From: Theobroma cacao
Taxonomy: Eukaryota > Streptophyta > Magnoliopsida > Malvales > Malvaceae
NCBI RefSeq assembly: GCF_000208745.1
Contig: NC_030854.1
Location: forward strand, 36,429,793 to 36,493,792
Direction of reading: 5' to 3'
Length of the DNA stretch: 64,000 nucleotides
Below, in pieces: positions 37,120-50,400 of the stretch; the stretch's first letter is position 1, and each line of letters starts with the position of its first letter. The notes under the pieces were generated by a model. That model saw only the letters and a list, made by a program, of their open reading frames with translations. It did no database searches and had not been told where the DNA came from. Made by a program: the position numbers and the translations under genes.

Positions 37120-39833
37120 ACTCTCATTGAACCTTACAGTATTAAGGTGAATAAAATACGTAGGAGATGAAAACAATTTACGCATTTTAGCTTTCGATCA
37201 TATGGCATTGGCATAGAACCAACACTTCCATGAATTTTCTGTTTGTTATCATATTCGAAAGGGTTCTACAGGCAACTCCAAACCTGCAGGCCGGAATCCA
37301 ATAAAGACAACAGGCAAAGTCTCTTTAACTTTTCTTATCCGTTTAGTCTGATTGGGGCTTGTAGGAGCCACACACAAATAGTAGATAAGAACAATATTGG
37401 AACTGCAATTTCCTGCGAAAGATCGCCTGACGCGTTTCCTGTAGTACTAGAGCCAAAGTGCCAATATTTCTTTTGTCACGAACTCACGAATTTGCTGCTA
37501 CAATGCATCCCATAAGTATAACAAATGTAAAGAAGGATGGAGTTCTGCATTGGTTTTCACTCATCGGCTGTCATTTCCACAACATTTCATATGCATATAA
37601 ATTCTTGGTTTTGGCAAACAACATTGACACCCTTCATCAAGAAAGAGTTGTTTTTGGGTGTTTTCTCCTTTTAATAATTAAGCTGAGAAATATGTCATTG
37701 TCACAAAAATTCCATGGTCTCAAAAGGGCCAGACCAAGACTATAATCCCAGCATCAAAAACCCCCCATACTCAATCATAACAGAAGAAAAAAGAAAATCC
37801 CCTTTTTGGAAACCTGTCCTCATCATAGAATCATAAAATCAAACACCAATTAGGTAAAGTTGAAAAAAAAAACATAATTGCTCTAGACATATGTAGACTT
37901 CCATATTCTAATCTGAAATATTAGAATTCCAAGTTGTAACGTTTGTGACAAAGGGCAACATTTTTATTGTTTAGATATTATTGTTATTATTATTTGAAAA
38001 AAGATATTATTATTATTAGTATATTATTATTGATTTGGTGCAAGAAAGGATTTGGATTTTGTTTAACGAAACTATATGAATTTACTATTGAGCTAAAGGT
38101 GCGGATGTTATTATACAATTAGTCAAGTGTAATCTATGTACAATAATTTGTAAAAATTGAGTTTTTACACTTTGTAAAATGGACAATGTTAATTCAATAA
38201 TTAATGATGTTAAAAATTTTCTATTATCTATATTATTATGTATCATATTTGACTATAATGACATGATATTGAATTTGATGATATGATAATTATAACGTGA
38301 AATCTAGATAAAATGTAATGATTATGTTGATGCGACGTTAACTTTTGAACCTAATTTACAATTTCTAAAATCAACTCGGGGTGAGTTATCCCTAATCACA
38401 ATACCATATTTTTTATTTTGAATTTTCGTTTCTATTTTCTTTTTAATTTTCAAGTCTGATTATAATTTAGGGTGATTTCAGAAAGAGATAATTGATATTT
38501 CATTCCAATTACAACATTGGTTTGAAGGATAATCGATAGAGAATCAAGATAAGGGAAAAATCGAGAATAATCAAACAAATTGTCCAAAAAAATATTTGGA
38601 TTTTTTATTCATGTCCACAAGGTTAGACAAAAAAACTTCATTGCATAATTATTGCATCATTCTTGGTTGCCCATGCTATTAGATTCAATGTCATATTAGT
38701 ACAATCAAATAATATATCAGCATAGATAATGAAAAATTTTTTTACACTATTAATGATTTAACTGATATTATCTATTTCAAAAAAATACTAAGACTCAATT
38801 TTTATAAATTTTTGTACAAGTATTAAATTCACCACTTTAACAAAATATAAGGAGTAAGTGTATAATTTGATCTTATAATTTAGATCGTAGAGTTTCTACT
38901 TTATTATATATGTAATTCATTTTTTATTTTAAATTTAAGAAAAAAATAAATATCAGGTATAATAATAATATAAAATAGATTTTACTTCAATGTTAATATT
39001 TGAATTTATGCACTTAAACATTTAACTGAATTGTTGATGCATGCTTTTATCAAAGAGTAATGTTAGAATTCCCTCCTTTCTTAATGTCAAAAATTTCAAG
39101 CCGATGAGTGGACTTACTCTCGAAGCTCTCAACCTAATTCTGTTTGACCTAGCCGACTGAAACTCCTTCTTTTAAGTGGCCAGTTAGGAGACCTTGCCAT
39201 TGCAAATTAATTATCCCAGGTATTTCAAATCAATTTCCAGGTTGAATTTGTGCAGGTAAAGAGATTTTTCAATGAAACCCCCCCATCAACATATAATCTT
39301 ATAATACCCACACAAACTCACTCATGTTCACACCATGTGAGAGATACACAGTTGAGCAGATTATTATACTATGTAATTATCTTTGAATTAAGGTTGTTTA
39401 GTCATAAAATAATCATATTATTATAAAGACAAATCTGGCCAATAGGAGACAAAATTTCTGCATGACGAATTGTTTAGAAATTTCCCTGGGCGTCACCAAT
39501 AGGGGAGACAAGACAAGTTGAATGCTGAGTATTGCTTTATTCGAAAGAAATAGTCAACAATGTCTAATTCTGACCAATAGTTGATAATTTCCCATTAATA
39601 GAATAAAATGCCATAGGCATCTATCAAGTGTGGAGCAGTTCTTTAATTCTGCAACGAGGAATCCTACTAGTTATCATCTAATACAGGTTTTGAACTCAAT
39701 TTATATTTAGGGTGGTGGCAGGTTCATATAGTTATCATCAACTCTTGCACCAAAATAAAAAATGGAGGATTGAATTTGCTGATCCTCAATCAAACAATGG
39801 AATGATCAGCTACCATCTAGAAACCATGTTAAT
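37120..39833. repeat. Block 1 spacer between genes B and D, duplicated at 51.8-54.9 kb
   Basis: No gene is supported; the open frames at 37243-37745 are mirrored in the second copy but have no known motif. The whole stretch is closely similar to about 51870-54874 apart from small changes and one indel of about 300 bp. A diverged third copy of its central part is at about 42.47-43.33 kb. Confidence 0.75.
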
Positions 39834-42293
39834 TTAGATAATCCCATAACGAAATAGCAAGTCCCTGAGGTATTTCCTAGGCTGCTGAAGTCCTGGAATT
39901 TGCATGCTTATTGGATCAAGAAACCAGCAGGCATAGTAAACTAACAAGAAGCAGCCCACCACTATATAACCCATCAGGCGCAGGCCATTGGAGTTGGCAA
40001 GCTCCACATACATGCCAGACGCAAATGCCAGTAGCATCCCGAGAACAGCTATGAAAATCATCACCTCTGCTAGACTTGCGTATCTTGAACGCAGGTAGTA
40101 GCTGAATTTAGAAGTAGCGAATTGAATGTAAACTGTGGCAATTGAGAAAATAAATGCAATGGTGTTGAATATTAAAAATGCTTTGAAAGGCGCTTTTTGA
40201 ATGGATTGCGCCGTGCCTTTGTCAGGACCATCTTCATTGTAACCGCCAGGCACCATGAAGGCTGCCTGAAATGTGACAGTGGCAATGAGCATTGCTATCA
40301 AGAGATGGATTTCAAGTCTACTTCTCTTCACTGTTTCATCAGAAGCCTCATTTGTAGTGTTTGAGATACTCGTGTCGTCATGTTTCCCCCTGGCAAACAA
40401 GATGTTTGTGTCCTTCTCCTCCGTTTCTCCAATCATCTCTCTCTTCAGATTTGTGTTAACCCATTTTTGCAAGGCTGGTAGTCCATGGGTTCCCCGCAGC
40501 CAGTAATGTGTCTTTGCAGTTAATAAAGAAAGCTAACAAATGCAAATTGAATGGTGTCAGTTAATAGGACTATAGTTAGCATTGCAAGAATCAAATTGAA
40601 CTTAATCCATGCTTTCAATTCCATGCCATGTTCTCATAAGAACTTGAACCTCTAAGTTCAGTACTTAAACCATATCTGTGTGCAACATGTCTTACCTTTC
40701 TTGGTTGAAGAGAGAAAATGTCATAAGCAGTTAAGAGATTGTTATTCACCGCAGCCCTCTCCATTCCTCTGTTCCGCGCAAGAATTGTAATGATATTATC
40801 TCTCTTGTAAATGACAGCCAGATGCAGAGCCGTGTTTCCTTCGTTATCCTTTTCATTTATAATGCCTTGAAGCCTTGGCATCTCTAGAATGCGTCTGACC
40901 ATTTTTTCCTGTCCACTTATGACTGCAACATGAAGTACAGTCCGGCCCTTCTTATCGGTAACCTCATGAACATCAGGACAGCATTGAACTATTAGTTCAA
41001 CTACGTTGGTGTGGCCTCTAAATGCTGCAACATGGAGTGCAGATGTCCCATCTTGGTCCACAATATAAGCAGTGGAGCTATTACCCTGTAAAAGAAGTTG
41101 AGTTGACTTAAGGTCACCAAATAAAGCTGCATAATGCAGAGGACTCCACCCAATTTGGTCAGTTTCGTTCCTTGAGTTTGGTACATTCTCCAATAGTATT
41201 TTCACAATATCTGGCATTGTTCAAGGAATCAGATTTTTCAGTTACACAATAAGAGACAGGGGGTGGGGAATAATAATCTATTTCAAAAGCAAAAAATTAA
41301 TGATAATAATAATAAGGAAAATCTTTGAAAGGATATATAAAAACTCCTTCAGATTATGGCCCATTTGTAGAGATTGTCTTAGGTGGTTTGCTGGATAGGA
41401 GGTTTATGTTGATGAAATTCACTGATGTTTCCTAACCCTGCCATAAAAATCATATCCATAAAATTGGGCCATATCTCCAGTTTTATAGTTTTAAATAACC
41501 TGGCAGTTTGGCGGATAAGAGAGGTTTATACTGTTGAATTTGTTTGAATGTTCCTAACTCTGACAAAATCATATAAATTTGGGCCATTTGAAAAAAAAAA
41601 GTATCTATCTGAAAACAATAGTCTGCTAGAATTTCAACTTCATAGCAGATTTCTTCTATCATAAGTTCAACAATTGATGTTAAGTTAGTTGAAGTAATTA
41701 CCATGCTGAGAATGAAAAACTGCCGAACGCAACGCAGTCTTCATGTTGATATCTCCATTGAGAGATTTTGGAAATGTTCCCAGGATTAAACTTGCAATCC
41801 TGGAGAATCCACCCCCAATAGCCAGGCAAAGTGGTGAAGCATTCGCGGCGTTGACCAAACCCAGCAATCCTTGATCAGCTTCCATTAGGCACTTTGCAAC
41901 TGCAAAGTGACCATTTCTGACTGCAACATGCAGAACTGTATCTTCTTCCAGATTCACCATCCTCAACTGCTTCCTCAGAGCACTGACGCCCGAGCTCTCG
42001 ACATCCCTTTGTAGCTGTTTGGCGCAATCTACCAGAAGTTCAGCAATTTCTAAACACCCTATCTTGGCTGCAACATGTAAAGGAGACTCGCCCTTGGAAT
42101 TGCACTTTAGGAGAAGGGAGGAACTGGAGTTAAGAATTTGCTGACAAGATTCAACTTGTTTAAACTTGACTGCAATGTGAAGAACAGTATTCTGCTGCTG
42201 TTTTGTTACTTGGAAGACATGGAGGTTTGGATCCATTCTCTTGAGGAAATTTAAGTTACCTGATGCTGCAGCTTCATACAGCTCCGGATCCAT
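39834..42293 (-). CDS. Gene D: ankyrin-repeat membrane protein with PGG domain
   Basis: Exons 41702-42293, 40696-41210 and 39834-40511 join in frame to 594 residues. I take the ATG of MDPELYEAAASG as the start; the open frame extends upstream but has no ATG there. Ankyrin repeats: TVLHIAVKFKQ, SPLHVAAKIGC, TVLHVAVRNGH, GWSPLHYAALFG, SALHVAAFRGH, TVLHVAVISGQ, TALHLAVIYKR. Exon 3 ends in a PGG domain (MVPGGYNEDGPDKG, about 455-468) with four hydrophobic segments and the C-terminus LLFRYGII. It differs clearly from gene B (different linker and PGG loop), so it is an older paralogue, but is almost identical to gene E. The ACD6/ITN1-like role in membrane signalling is inferred from family layout. 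Confidence 0.88.
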
Positions 42294-42433
42294 TGCTGAG
42301 GCAACACTCTTCTTCTTGCAAAGTATTGGCAGTTTGCAAGGCTCCTTACAAAGTAACAACGGGTTCTTTTTTTATTGCAAATTGTTTTCTCTGAATGCGC
42401 AGTCACATGCAGAGCAGTCCAAAACGGCAGGCA

Positions 42434-44107
42434 GTCAATTAAAACATAAAAATAAAAAAATAAATGCCCTCCATCATAGAATCATAAAATCAAACACCCA
42501 TACGCAAAGTTGAAAAAGAGACTATAGAAAAGATATTCTGATAATTTTCCATCAGACATAGACTTGCAAATGTGATTATTCACATCAATAAGAAAAGAAT
42601 ATAAATTGGAATAAACAAGAATTCAACTTGCTTACACTAGTCTAAAGTATCAAATTCCCGTAGTAACATTTGTGCTTAGAGCAGCATTTTAATGTTTAAT
42701 TAAATATTATAATTATTATTATTATTATTATTGATTTGAGAAAAGAAAGGATTTAAAGTTTACTTTCTAAATGAAGATACATGCATAAATTATTAAATTA
42801 AATGTTTCGATGCTATTATTATTAATTATTATTTATAATTAAATTCACATGTTTAATGCTTCAGCCGTAGGTCACTTTCAAAAATATTTTAATTTTAAAT
42901 TCGCACTATATTACAATAACCACGGATAGCTATTTTGGGATGCTTATGTGCTTAACTTTTTGAATTAATAAATTTTCACATTTGGTTGAGAAAAAAATAT
43001 TAATTATTATTTATAATTTGGATTGTAGAGTTTCTATAAGTCGCCCAGGCAGCCTATGAAAGCTTGCAAATCCAATCCTTTTGGGGCTTGGCTTGGGCTA
43101 TGATTGAGATTTGGACTCAACTGGATCCAATTTGAATGTTTTGATACTAAACTTTCAAGTTCTATTCACCTAACTATTCAATTTAAATATGATTCATATT
43201 TTTCTTAAGTTAAAGACGTAGAGTTCCAATCTCTTGTTTTTATTTTTATATAGAAAATTTTAAATCTATGAGTGCACTTGCTCTTCAAGCTGTGTACCTA
43301 ATTGTGTTTGATCTAACCGACTCAAGCTTGAGCCACATACATCTCTAAGTAAGAATAGGTGGACTTTATTTTGAAATCGTCTAGTTGTTATCAAAATTGC
43401 CGAAGAAACAATAAAAATAAAATTTAGAGAAATCAAATAAATAAATAAAAAAAGGAATTTACGTAATTTGACCATTTACCTATGTCCATGGAGTTAAATA
43501 GAATTCTACTATTATAAAAAAATTAAAGCACAATAAATTAATTTCTATAGTTTCCCAAACCAATCCAAAATTTCTTGTATACCCTCTTAAGAACATTTAC
43601 CCATATCACTCATATCACTCTAGTTTCACCTAAACCTAAAAACAAAGTTATAAGGTGTTTCTCTCTCTAGGGCTCTTAAAGCATTACTATAGAGATCCAT
43701 TTTTATAATATAAAAGTATAAAATAGAATGAGAATAGAATTCAAGATGGAACAAAAAGTTTACAACCATACAACTACTTAATGTCGTACACAAACAAGAA
43801 TCCTAATAAAATAAGATTTACAATTCCAATCAACCTTAAAAGCAACAAATCTCCTCTTTTGATTTGAATTGAAACTTTTTAAACCTCTTCTACCAAGGAG
43901 GCACTCAAATATTGCAACTCACCAACTCCACTACTTTCCAACACCTTGAACAACTCTCCAATGTCAAGACTTTCCAACCCATTAGCCTTCAAAATTACCC
44001 CGACTAGACATAATTGAATCAAGTATCATCCAATACTTGATTCCATAAACGACCAATATACTTGTGTAGTTGTGAAGCCCATGACACTAATTGATTTCGG
44101 AAAGGGA
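42434..44107. other. Diverged third spacer copy and unique DNA between the two blocks
   Basis: About 42468-43330 resembles the B-D spacer at 37.80-39.17 kb in the same order (ATAGAATCATAAAATCAAAC; an ATT repeat; a GAGTG.ACTT.CTCT segment), at clearly lower identity. From about 43330 to 44107 the sequence is not repeated elsewhere in the window. A short coding-like stretch on the minus strand lies at 43886-43997. Confidence 0.5.
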
Positions 44108-44300
44108 CAGATAGCATTTTCAACATTTGAACACAACTTTTTTTGGCAGCAAATGGAGGACAGGTATGCTTTTGGTTGATCAATATTGACTTTAAATATC
44201 GAAGACTGTTGGAGAATAAAGAATGTCCCATTTACGAAACTGTGCTGCATTGTCAAGAGGAGAGTCATGAAACAATTTCAAGATTGGAGATGGACATTTT
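44108..44300 (-). pseudogene. Ankyrin-repeat gene relic (block 2)
   Basis: Homologous to the relic at 33030-33250, starting at ATAGCATTTTCAACATTTGA. This point also appears to be the left edge of duplicated block 2. Frames are broken. Confidence 0.6.
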
Positions 44301-44632
44301 GCTTTTCAAGGCTACATTGCTAAATAATTTTCTACTAAAATGATTGTTGATTGATTGAAGCACTCTTACTGTTGCAGAGAACAAATGGTATCTGAATGCA
44401 TGAAATTAATATCTTTAATGCTACTGAGACCTAGTGTGTCAAAGTGAATGAACTGAAGTACCTTTAAGTGTTTCATTCTTTGTAGTCTAGTGCTTAAGAG
44501 TTTTTAAGTCAATTTTAAGTACCTTACTTGAATAGTCAACACAAAAACAGAATCACACTGCATTTATTCACAAAATGAAAAAAAAAAGGTACAAAATCAC
44601 ACAAATAAGTTCATGTTACATAGTTTTGACAT

Positions 44633-47152
44633 TTATTTGAGATAAACAAGAAGCTGGAGCCCAAAGAAGGAACATCCGATGGAAAGAACTGCTTTAGCCA
44701 GCCCGAAAGAATCAGCTAATGCTGCATAGGTGCCTGAAACAAAAGCTATGACCATTGCAGTAATACCATAACTTGTTAATGATGCGGTGATATATGTGTA
44801 GAATGCGACGGCATCAAGCTTTTCCACAAATGACTTGCAATAATGGACAAACATTGATGTGGTGGAGAAGCAAAAGGCTTAAGGCATTTGCTATCACAAA
44901 TACCCTGAATGCAGTTTTCCTGCTTAGCATTGCCGTACCCTCGTCTGGGCCATCACTTTTGTGGCCACCAGGCATGGTGAAACCTGCTGCAAAGGAGACA
45001 GTGGCGATGAGTGTTGTTACCAGCAAGTTGTGCTGGATATATACCGGAGTTGGTCATAAGTAGGCTTTCTTATTCCTGCAGGCCCCGGTTTCCTATTTGC
45101 AACTTGTCGTTGGCCTTCTACTCGTCTGTCCCTTGCAGAATCTTTTCCCTCTGATTGTTGTGGCTGTTCTAGTATTCTTGCCTCAATTGATTTTACTTTT
45201 CTACTGTTCTTGTTTATTGTTTGTTCCAAACTTTCAAGACCACCATTTTTTGCAACACTCAATGTAATCCAAGTCTGTAAGTATCTCAAATACATTGAAG
45301 TCACATTTCAAGTTTAGAAATACCTTTCCTGTTTGTCATTTATTCTGGTTCATATGTAGCTAACTCATGATCTCCACATATGTTTCCACAAAGTTTAACA
45401 TGCCGTACTAATCTCGTTCATTTCCATCAATCTATCCGGCAACTATATCGAAAAATTATTTTCTCCGTTATCTCAATTTTTTCATGTAAATAGAAAGTAA
45501 AAGGGCAATCATGAGGTCATACCTTTTCGTAGTAGCCGAACTCCTTATTCAACAGGAGAATGTCGATAACAGTGAGACCCTCCATGTTTGTGGCCGTCTT
45601 GTCTACCCTACTATCTTTCATCAGCAATTCAAAGATTTTGTGATCATGTCTTTGAATTGTTTTGAGATGCAAAGCTGTGTTACCTTCATTATCTTGCTGA
45701 TTTATAAGGCCATCATGAGAAAGAACGAAGTCAAGAATAAACTTGACAGAATCAAGCTTTCCTCTAGCAACAGCAAGGTGAAGAGCTGTTTGGCCGTTAT
45801 TATCTTGTAAATCCCAAATTTCGGGAAAACGGTATGCAAGCATTTCCAATATGACTACTTCACCTTCTCTGGCAGCAATGTGAATGACAGACATGCCTTC
45901 ATTATCTCTAATATAAGCAGTTGAAGAATCAATCAAAAACAGCTGGAAAATGTCCACTGCACCAAAGTGTACTGCATAGTGCAGAGGAGTCCATCCGTAC
46001 TCGTCGATTTCAGAGAGTGTAGAGTGACATTTTCCCATCAAGAATTCAATGAAATCTGGGCCGAGAGGAAAGGTTAATTAAACATGCTAAGTTAGAGCAG
46101 GAATTTTTAGGGGAAAAATGAAAATGGATTGACAAGTACTTAATCAGAACATTAACGGGCGTGCTATGTTGAGATTTTCGATGCATTTACCTTTGTACTT
46201 GGATTTAGCTATGGCAGCCTGAAAGATGGTGGAGGGTCAAAAGGAAGAGAACTTGGCATAATGCTTGAATGACATATTTGTAATGTAATTCATAGGACTC
46301 TGAAGCGTCACCAAATAGGAGGATAATCTGACAACTGCAAGGTTAATAGGGTAACAACAATAAGCTTGGCTAACAAAATCTTTCCAACGGCTTACATTCC
46401 GCTGGTTAGAAACAGATAAAGAAGAATAAATCAATTGCTTAACTATGTTATTCAACTCTATTTTATTGGATATTTATTCCAATTCAGTTTGAAGCATGTG
46501 AGCATCTGATGTATATGATTCTTTTATAGCTTTTCCATGGATTAATGAATAAGGTGAGAAAAATTACTTTCATCCTGTGACCGAACAACAGCTGTGTGTA
46601 AGACATTCATGTTGTTCCTACCCCCAAAAGAGCAATTTGGAGCAACTTCCAAGATAAGTTTAGCAACATCGACGTGTTTTTTATCCACAGCAATAAAGAG
46701 TGGGGACTCCCCAACATCATTTGAATGAAGTGCCAAATCTGGAGCTTCTTTAATTAGCAATTCCGCAATCTGATAATGACCATTTCTTGCAGCATCATGG
46801 AGTGCAGTGTCTTGCTCCATATTCACCATCCTTATAAGACGTCTGCTTCAATTTCCCGGCTCATGTTATTTGCACAATTTATGAGGACTTTAGCTGTCCG
46901 TAAACTCCCCAGCCTTGCTGCAATATGTAGTGCAGTATCACCTTTGGAATTCTTTTGACACACAACCAACACCAATGGTTGATATTTCATGATCTCTTCT
47001 GCCACTTGCTCCAGATTATACTTGGCTGCAACATGAAGAATGTTGTCTTCCTGTGCTGTCACTTGGAGAAAAACTGTTAAATCCGAGCTTGCCAATTCCT
47101 GTAGGGAAGCAATATTAGTGGTTATTACTGCTTTATATAGTTTAGGAAGCAT
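44633..47152 (-). pseudogene. Gene C: ankyrin-PGG pseudogene, paralogue of gene B
   Basis: All three exons of gene B have counterparts: about 46561-47152, 45523-46055 and 44633-45274. Identity is high throughout. Compared with B, exon 1 has lost 4 nt near 46838 (B: AAGGCTCACG, C: AAGACG). Exon 3 has gained one T near 44880 and lost one A near 45030, so ankyrin and PGG frames are broken three times. Exon 2 is still open. The start codon survives, with the second codon changed from Asp to Leu, but a 4.6 kb Copia element sits 10 bp upstream of it, separating it from its TATA box at 51850. A functional product is very unlikely. Confidence 0.9.
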
Positions 47153-47162
47153 TTCTTTGGAT

Positions 47163-47454
47163 TGATATGAAAGTAGAAAAAATGATAAAAACAAAGCTGG
47201 GAGCTGTAAAAGAAAGAAAACAGGGCAGTGGATGAAGAGAAAGTTGCTTCATTAGTCAGCAGACTTACGCATATATACAAGTATCAATCAGCTGACACTT
47301 GTTTATACTAAAGGACAGGTGTTAAACCTTTAACATGCACACAGACACCTCATGTCAGCTGATAAGTTTTACCTCAAAACCAGTACAACGAAGCAAAGTG
47401 CAACAAAAGATAATATAAATGCAAGTTGAGTCAATGCAAGCTTTATCTCTAACA
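47163..47454 (-). repeat. 3' LTR of the Copia element
   Basis: 292 bp, bounded by TGATATGAAAG and CTCTAACA on the plus strand. About 95% identical by eye to the other LTR. Confidence 0.92.
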
Positions 47455-47463
47455 CTCCTCCTT
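47455..47463 (-). other. Polypurine tract of the Copia element
   Basis: The minus strand reads AAGGAGGAG directly before the 3' LTR, the expected plus-strand priming site. Confidence 0.75.
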
Positions 47464-50400
47464 AAAGTCTGCATTGACAACATTCAGTTTAGTTCTTAAC
47501 ATTTCAAATCTGGACATAGGCAGGGTCTTGGTCATAATATCTACTAACTGGTTCAGAGAAGAACAATATTCAAAAGCAATTTCTCCACTTCTTTTAGCTT
47601 CTCGGATTGCATGGAACTTAACCTTTATGTGTTCAGTTTTACCATGAAACACAGGGTTTTTTGTGATAGCTATTGCAAATTTGCTATCAACAAAAATGTT
47701 TGTAGGAGTATTCTGTATAAAGGTAAAGTCTTTCAGAATCTTCCTCAACCAAACAGCTTGGTTGGTAGCAGCATTGGCTGCTATATACTCTGCCTCAGCT
47801 GATGATTGAGCAATCACAGCTTGCTTGTGTGAATTCCAGATGATTGCACCATTGCCTAAGGAGAAAATGTAACCTGATGTGCTCTTAAAGTCATAAGCAC
47901 TGCTTGCCCAATCGCTGTCTGAATAACCAGTCAGATTGATTTCTTTTGCTCTTGCAAAAAAAAGACCATGATGCATACTGCCATTCAAACATTTGAGAAT
48001 GCGTTTGGCTGCAGCAAAATGAATGTCAGTGGGCTCTCTCATGAATCTGGATAGAAGGCTCACTGAATACATTAACTCTGGTCGAGTTAAAAAAATGTAG
48101 AGTAAGCTTCCAATGAGACTCCTATAACAAGCAAGATCTTTGAGTTTACATCCATCATTCACGGACAACTTTTGATTTACTACAAGTGGAGTAGAAACAG
48201 GCTTACAGTTGCTTATATGGAACTTGTTCAAGATATCTTTTATATAATTTCCTTGTAAGACAAAAATGCCTTTGGTTGATTGGCATATTTGCATTCCAAG
48301 AAAGTAGTTCATCAGGCCTAAGTCAGACATGCTGAAATTCATCTCCATATCAGATTTAAACTTATTAATTTCAGCTGTATTGCATCCAGTAATCAACAAA
48401 TCATCAACATACAATGAAATGATTACCTGAGCTTGGCCTTTTGAATGAAGTACATATAGAATAGCTTCATTAAAACTCTTCTCAAATCCAAGGCTTAATA
48501 AATAAGCATCAATCTTGTTGTTCCAAGTGCGAGGTGCCTGTTTCAGCCCATACAAAGCCTTATGCAGCCTATAAACTTTATCTGGTTCAGATTTGATCTT
48601 GAATCCTTCTAGCTGCTCAACATATACCTCCTCCTGCAATGTACCATTCAGGAAGGCTGACTTAACATCAAAGTGATATACTTTCCAACCATATGCAGCT
48701 GAAATGGCCAACAATAGTTGAATAGTTTCATATCGAGCTACTGGAGCAAAAGTATGCAGAAAGTCAACACCTGGTAACTACGAATAGCCCTTGGCAACAA
48801 GTCTTGCCTTGCACTTGTTCAAAGAACCATCAGAGTTAAGTTTCTTTCTAAAAATCCACTTTACTCCGATCACATGTTGTTTTTCAGGTCTATCAACTAG
48901 TGTCGAGGTATTGTTTTGATTAATCATTTTGATTTCTTCTTGCATTGCAGCTTTCCATTCATCTGATTTTGTAGTAGCTTGATAAGAATCCGGTTCTGTT
49001 AAAAACATCAAACTTCTGTGATAAACATCATCAAGGCTTCGAGTACCTCTCATAGCATAATGCTCATCATCATCATCTGCATTTGGCATCTAATTTCCAG
49101 CTTCAGTTTCAGTTTCACTAGCTTCATGAACTCCAATTATGATGGAGACCTCATTGCTTCTGATTCACTTGTCCTTCAATTCCATCTTGTAGTTTCATCA
49201 AATATTACATTCCTGGATACAATGACTTTATTTGATTTTACAAGATAGAGTCTGTACCCTTTGGATTGCTCACTATAGCCAATGAATATTTCTGTTTCTG
49301 ATCTGGAATCAAGCTTGGTTCTATACATTTCAGAAATTTGATGATAACAGAGGCTTCCAAATATCCTGAGGTGTTCAACTGAAGGCTTGCTGTTGTACCA
49401 AGCTTCATATGGAGTCATTTTTGATAAGGCCTTTGTAGGTAATCTGTTGAGCAAATAAACAGCTGTGCTGCAAGTTTCTGCCTAGAATTTTTTTGGAAGG
49501 TCTTTCTCAAACAACAGACATCTCCCCATATCTAGTATTGACCTGTTCTTTCTTTCACTTACTCCATTTTGCTGAGGTGAGTAAGGGACTGTGAGCTGAT
49601 GATGTATCCCTTCAGCTTCAAGATACTTCTCAAACTGTGATAAGGTAAACTCCCCACCATTGTCTATTTTTAAACACTTCAGCTTCAAACCTGTCTCATT
49701 TTCAACCTTAGCCTTAAATTTGATGAACACTTCAAAGGCTTCATGCTTAAATTTAAAGAAGTATATCCAAGTCATCCTGCTGAAATCATCAACAAAGATT
49801 ATGAAATACTTACTGCCACTAAGAGATTCTTGGCTCATGGGTCCTATAATATCTGAATGGACCAACTCGAGCCTACTCTTTGATCTTGTCAGGCTAGCAG
49901 AGGGATATGGCTTATTGGTCTGCTTGTTAGACTTACAGACACTACAAACTGATGACAGTGTGCTTAGCTTAGGTAGTTTCTCTACTAACTTTAAAGAACA
50001 TAGCTGAGTTAAGTAATTATAGCTACAATGGCCAAATCTCTTGTGCCAAAGTGAAGATATTTCAGTGTTGCTAGAGTTGACTTGCATGGATGCATCAGTC
50101 AAATTAACATGAAAACACCTATTTCTCATTGGCACATTCATTAACAGATCACCAGCAGGATCATAAATAGTGCAGAAACTACCTTCAAACACAAGTATAT
50201 ATTGTTTTTCCATCATCTGTCCTACACTAAGCAAATTCTGTGCTATATCAGGAACTAAAAGAACATCATCAATATACCTCTATCTAGATGGAGTTTGTAT
50301 GCCCACTGTTCCTCTGCCAACAGAATCCAAATACATTCCATTTCCAATTTTCACTTTGGAATGATAATATGTATCAAGTTGAGTAAACAACAATGAGTTT

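Noticed and set aside
37243..37745. Two overlapping plus-strand frames of 90-95 codons, repeated at 51985-52487, as possible duplicated genes
   Set aside because: They lie in the upstream region of genes B and C, have no motif, and their conservation is explained by the block duplication; differences between copies do not favour synonymous changes.
42294..42359. Upstream in-frame extension of gene D (and 57338-57403 in gene E) as part of the protein
   Set aside because: The extension begins with TTG, not ATG; the first ATG in frame gives the family-typical MDPELYEAA start.
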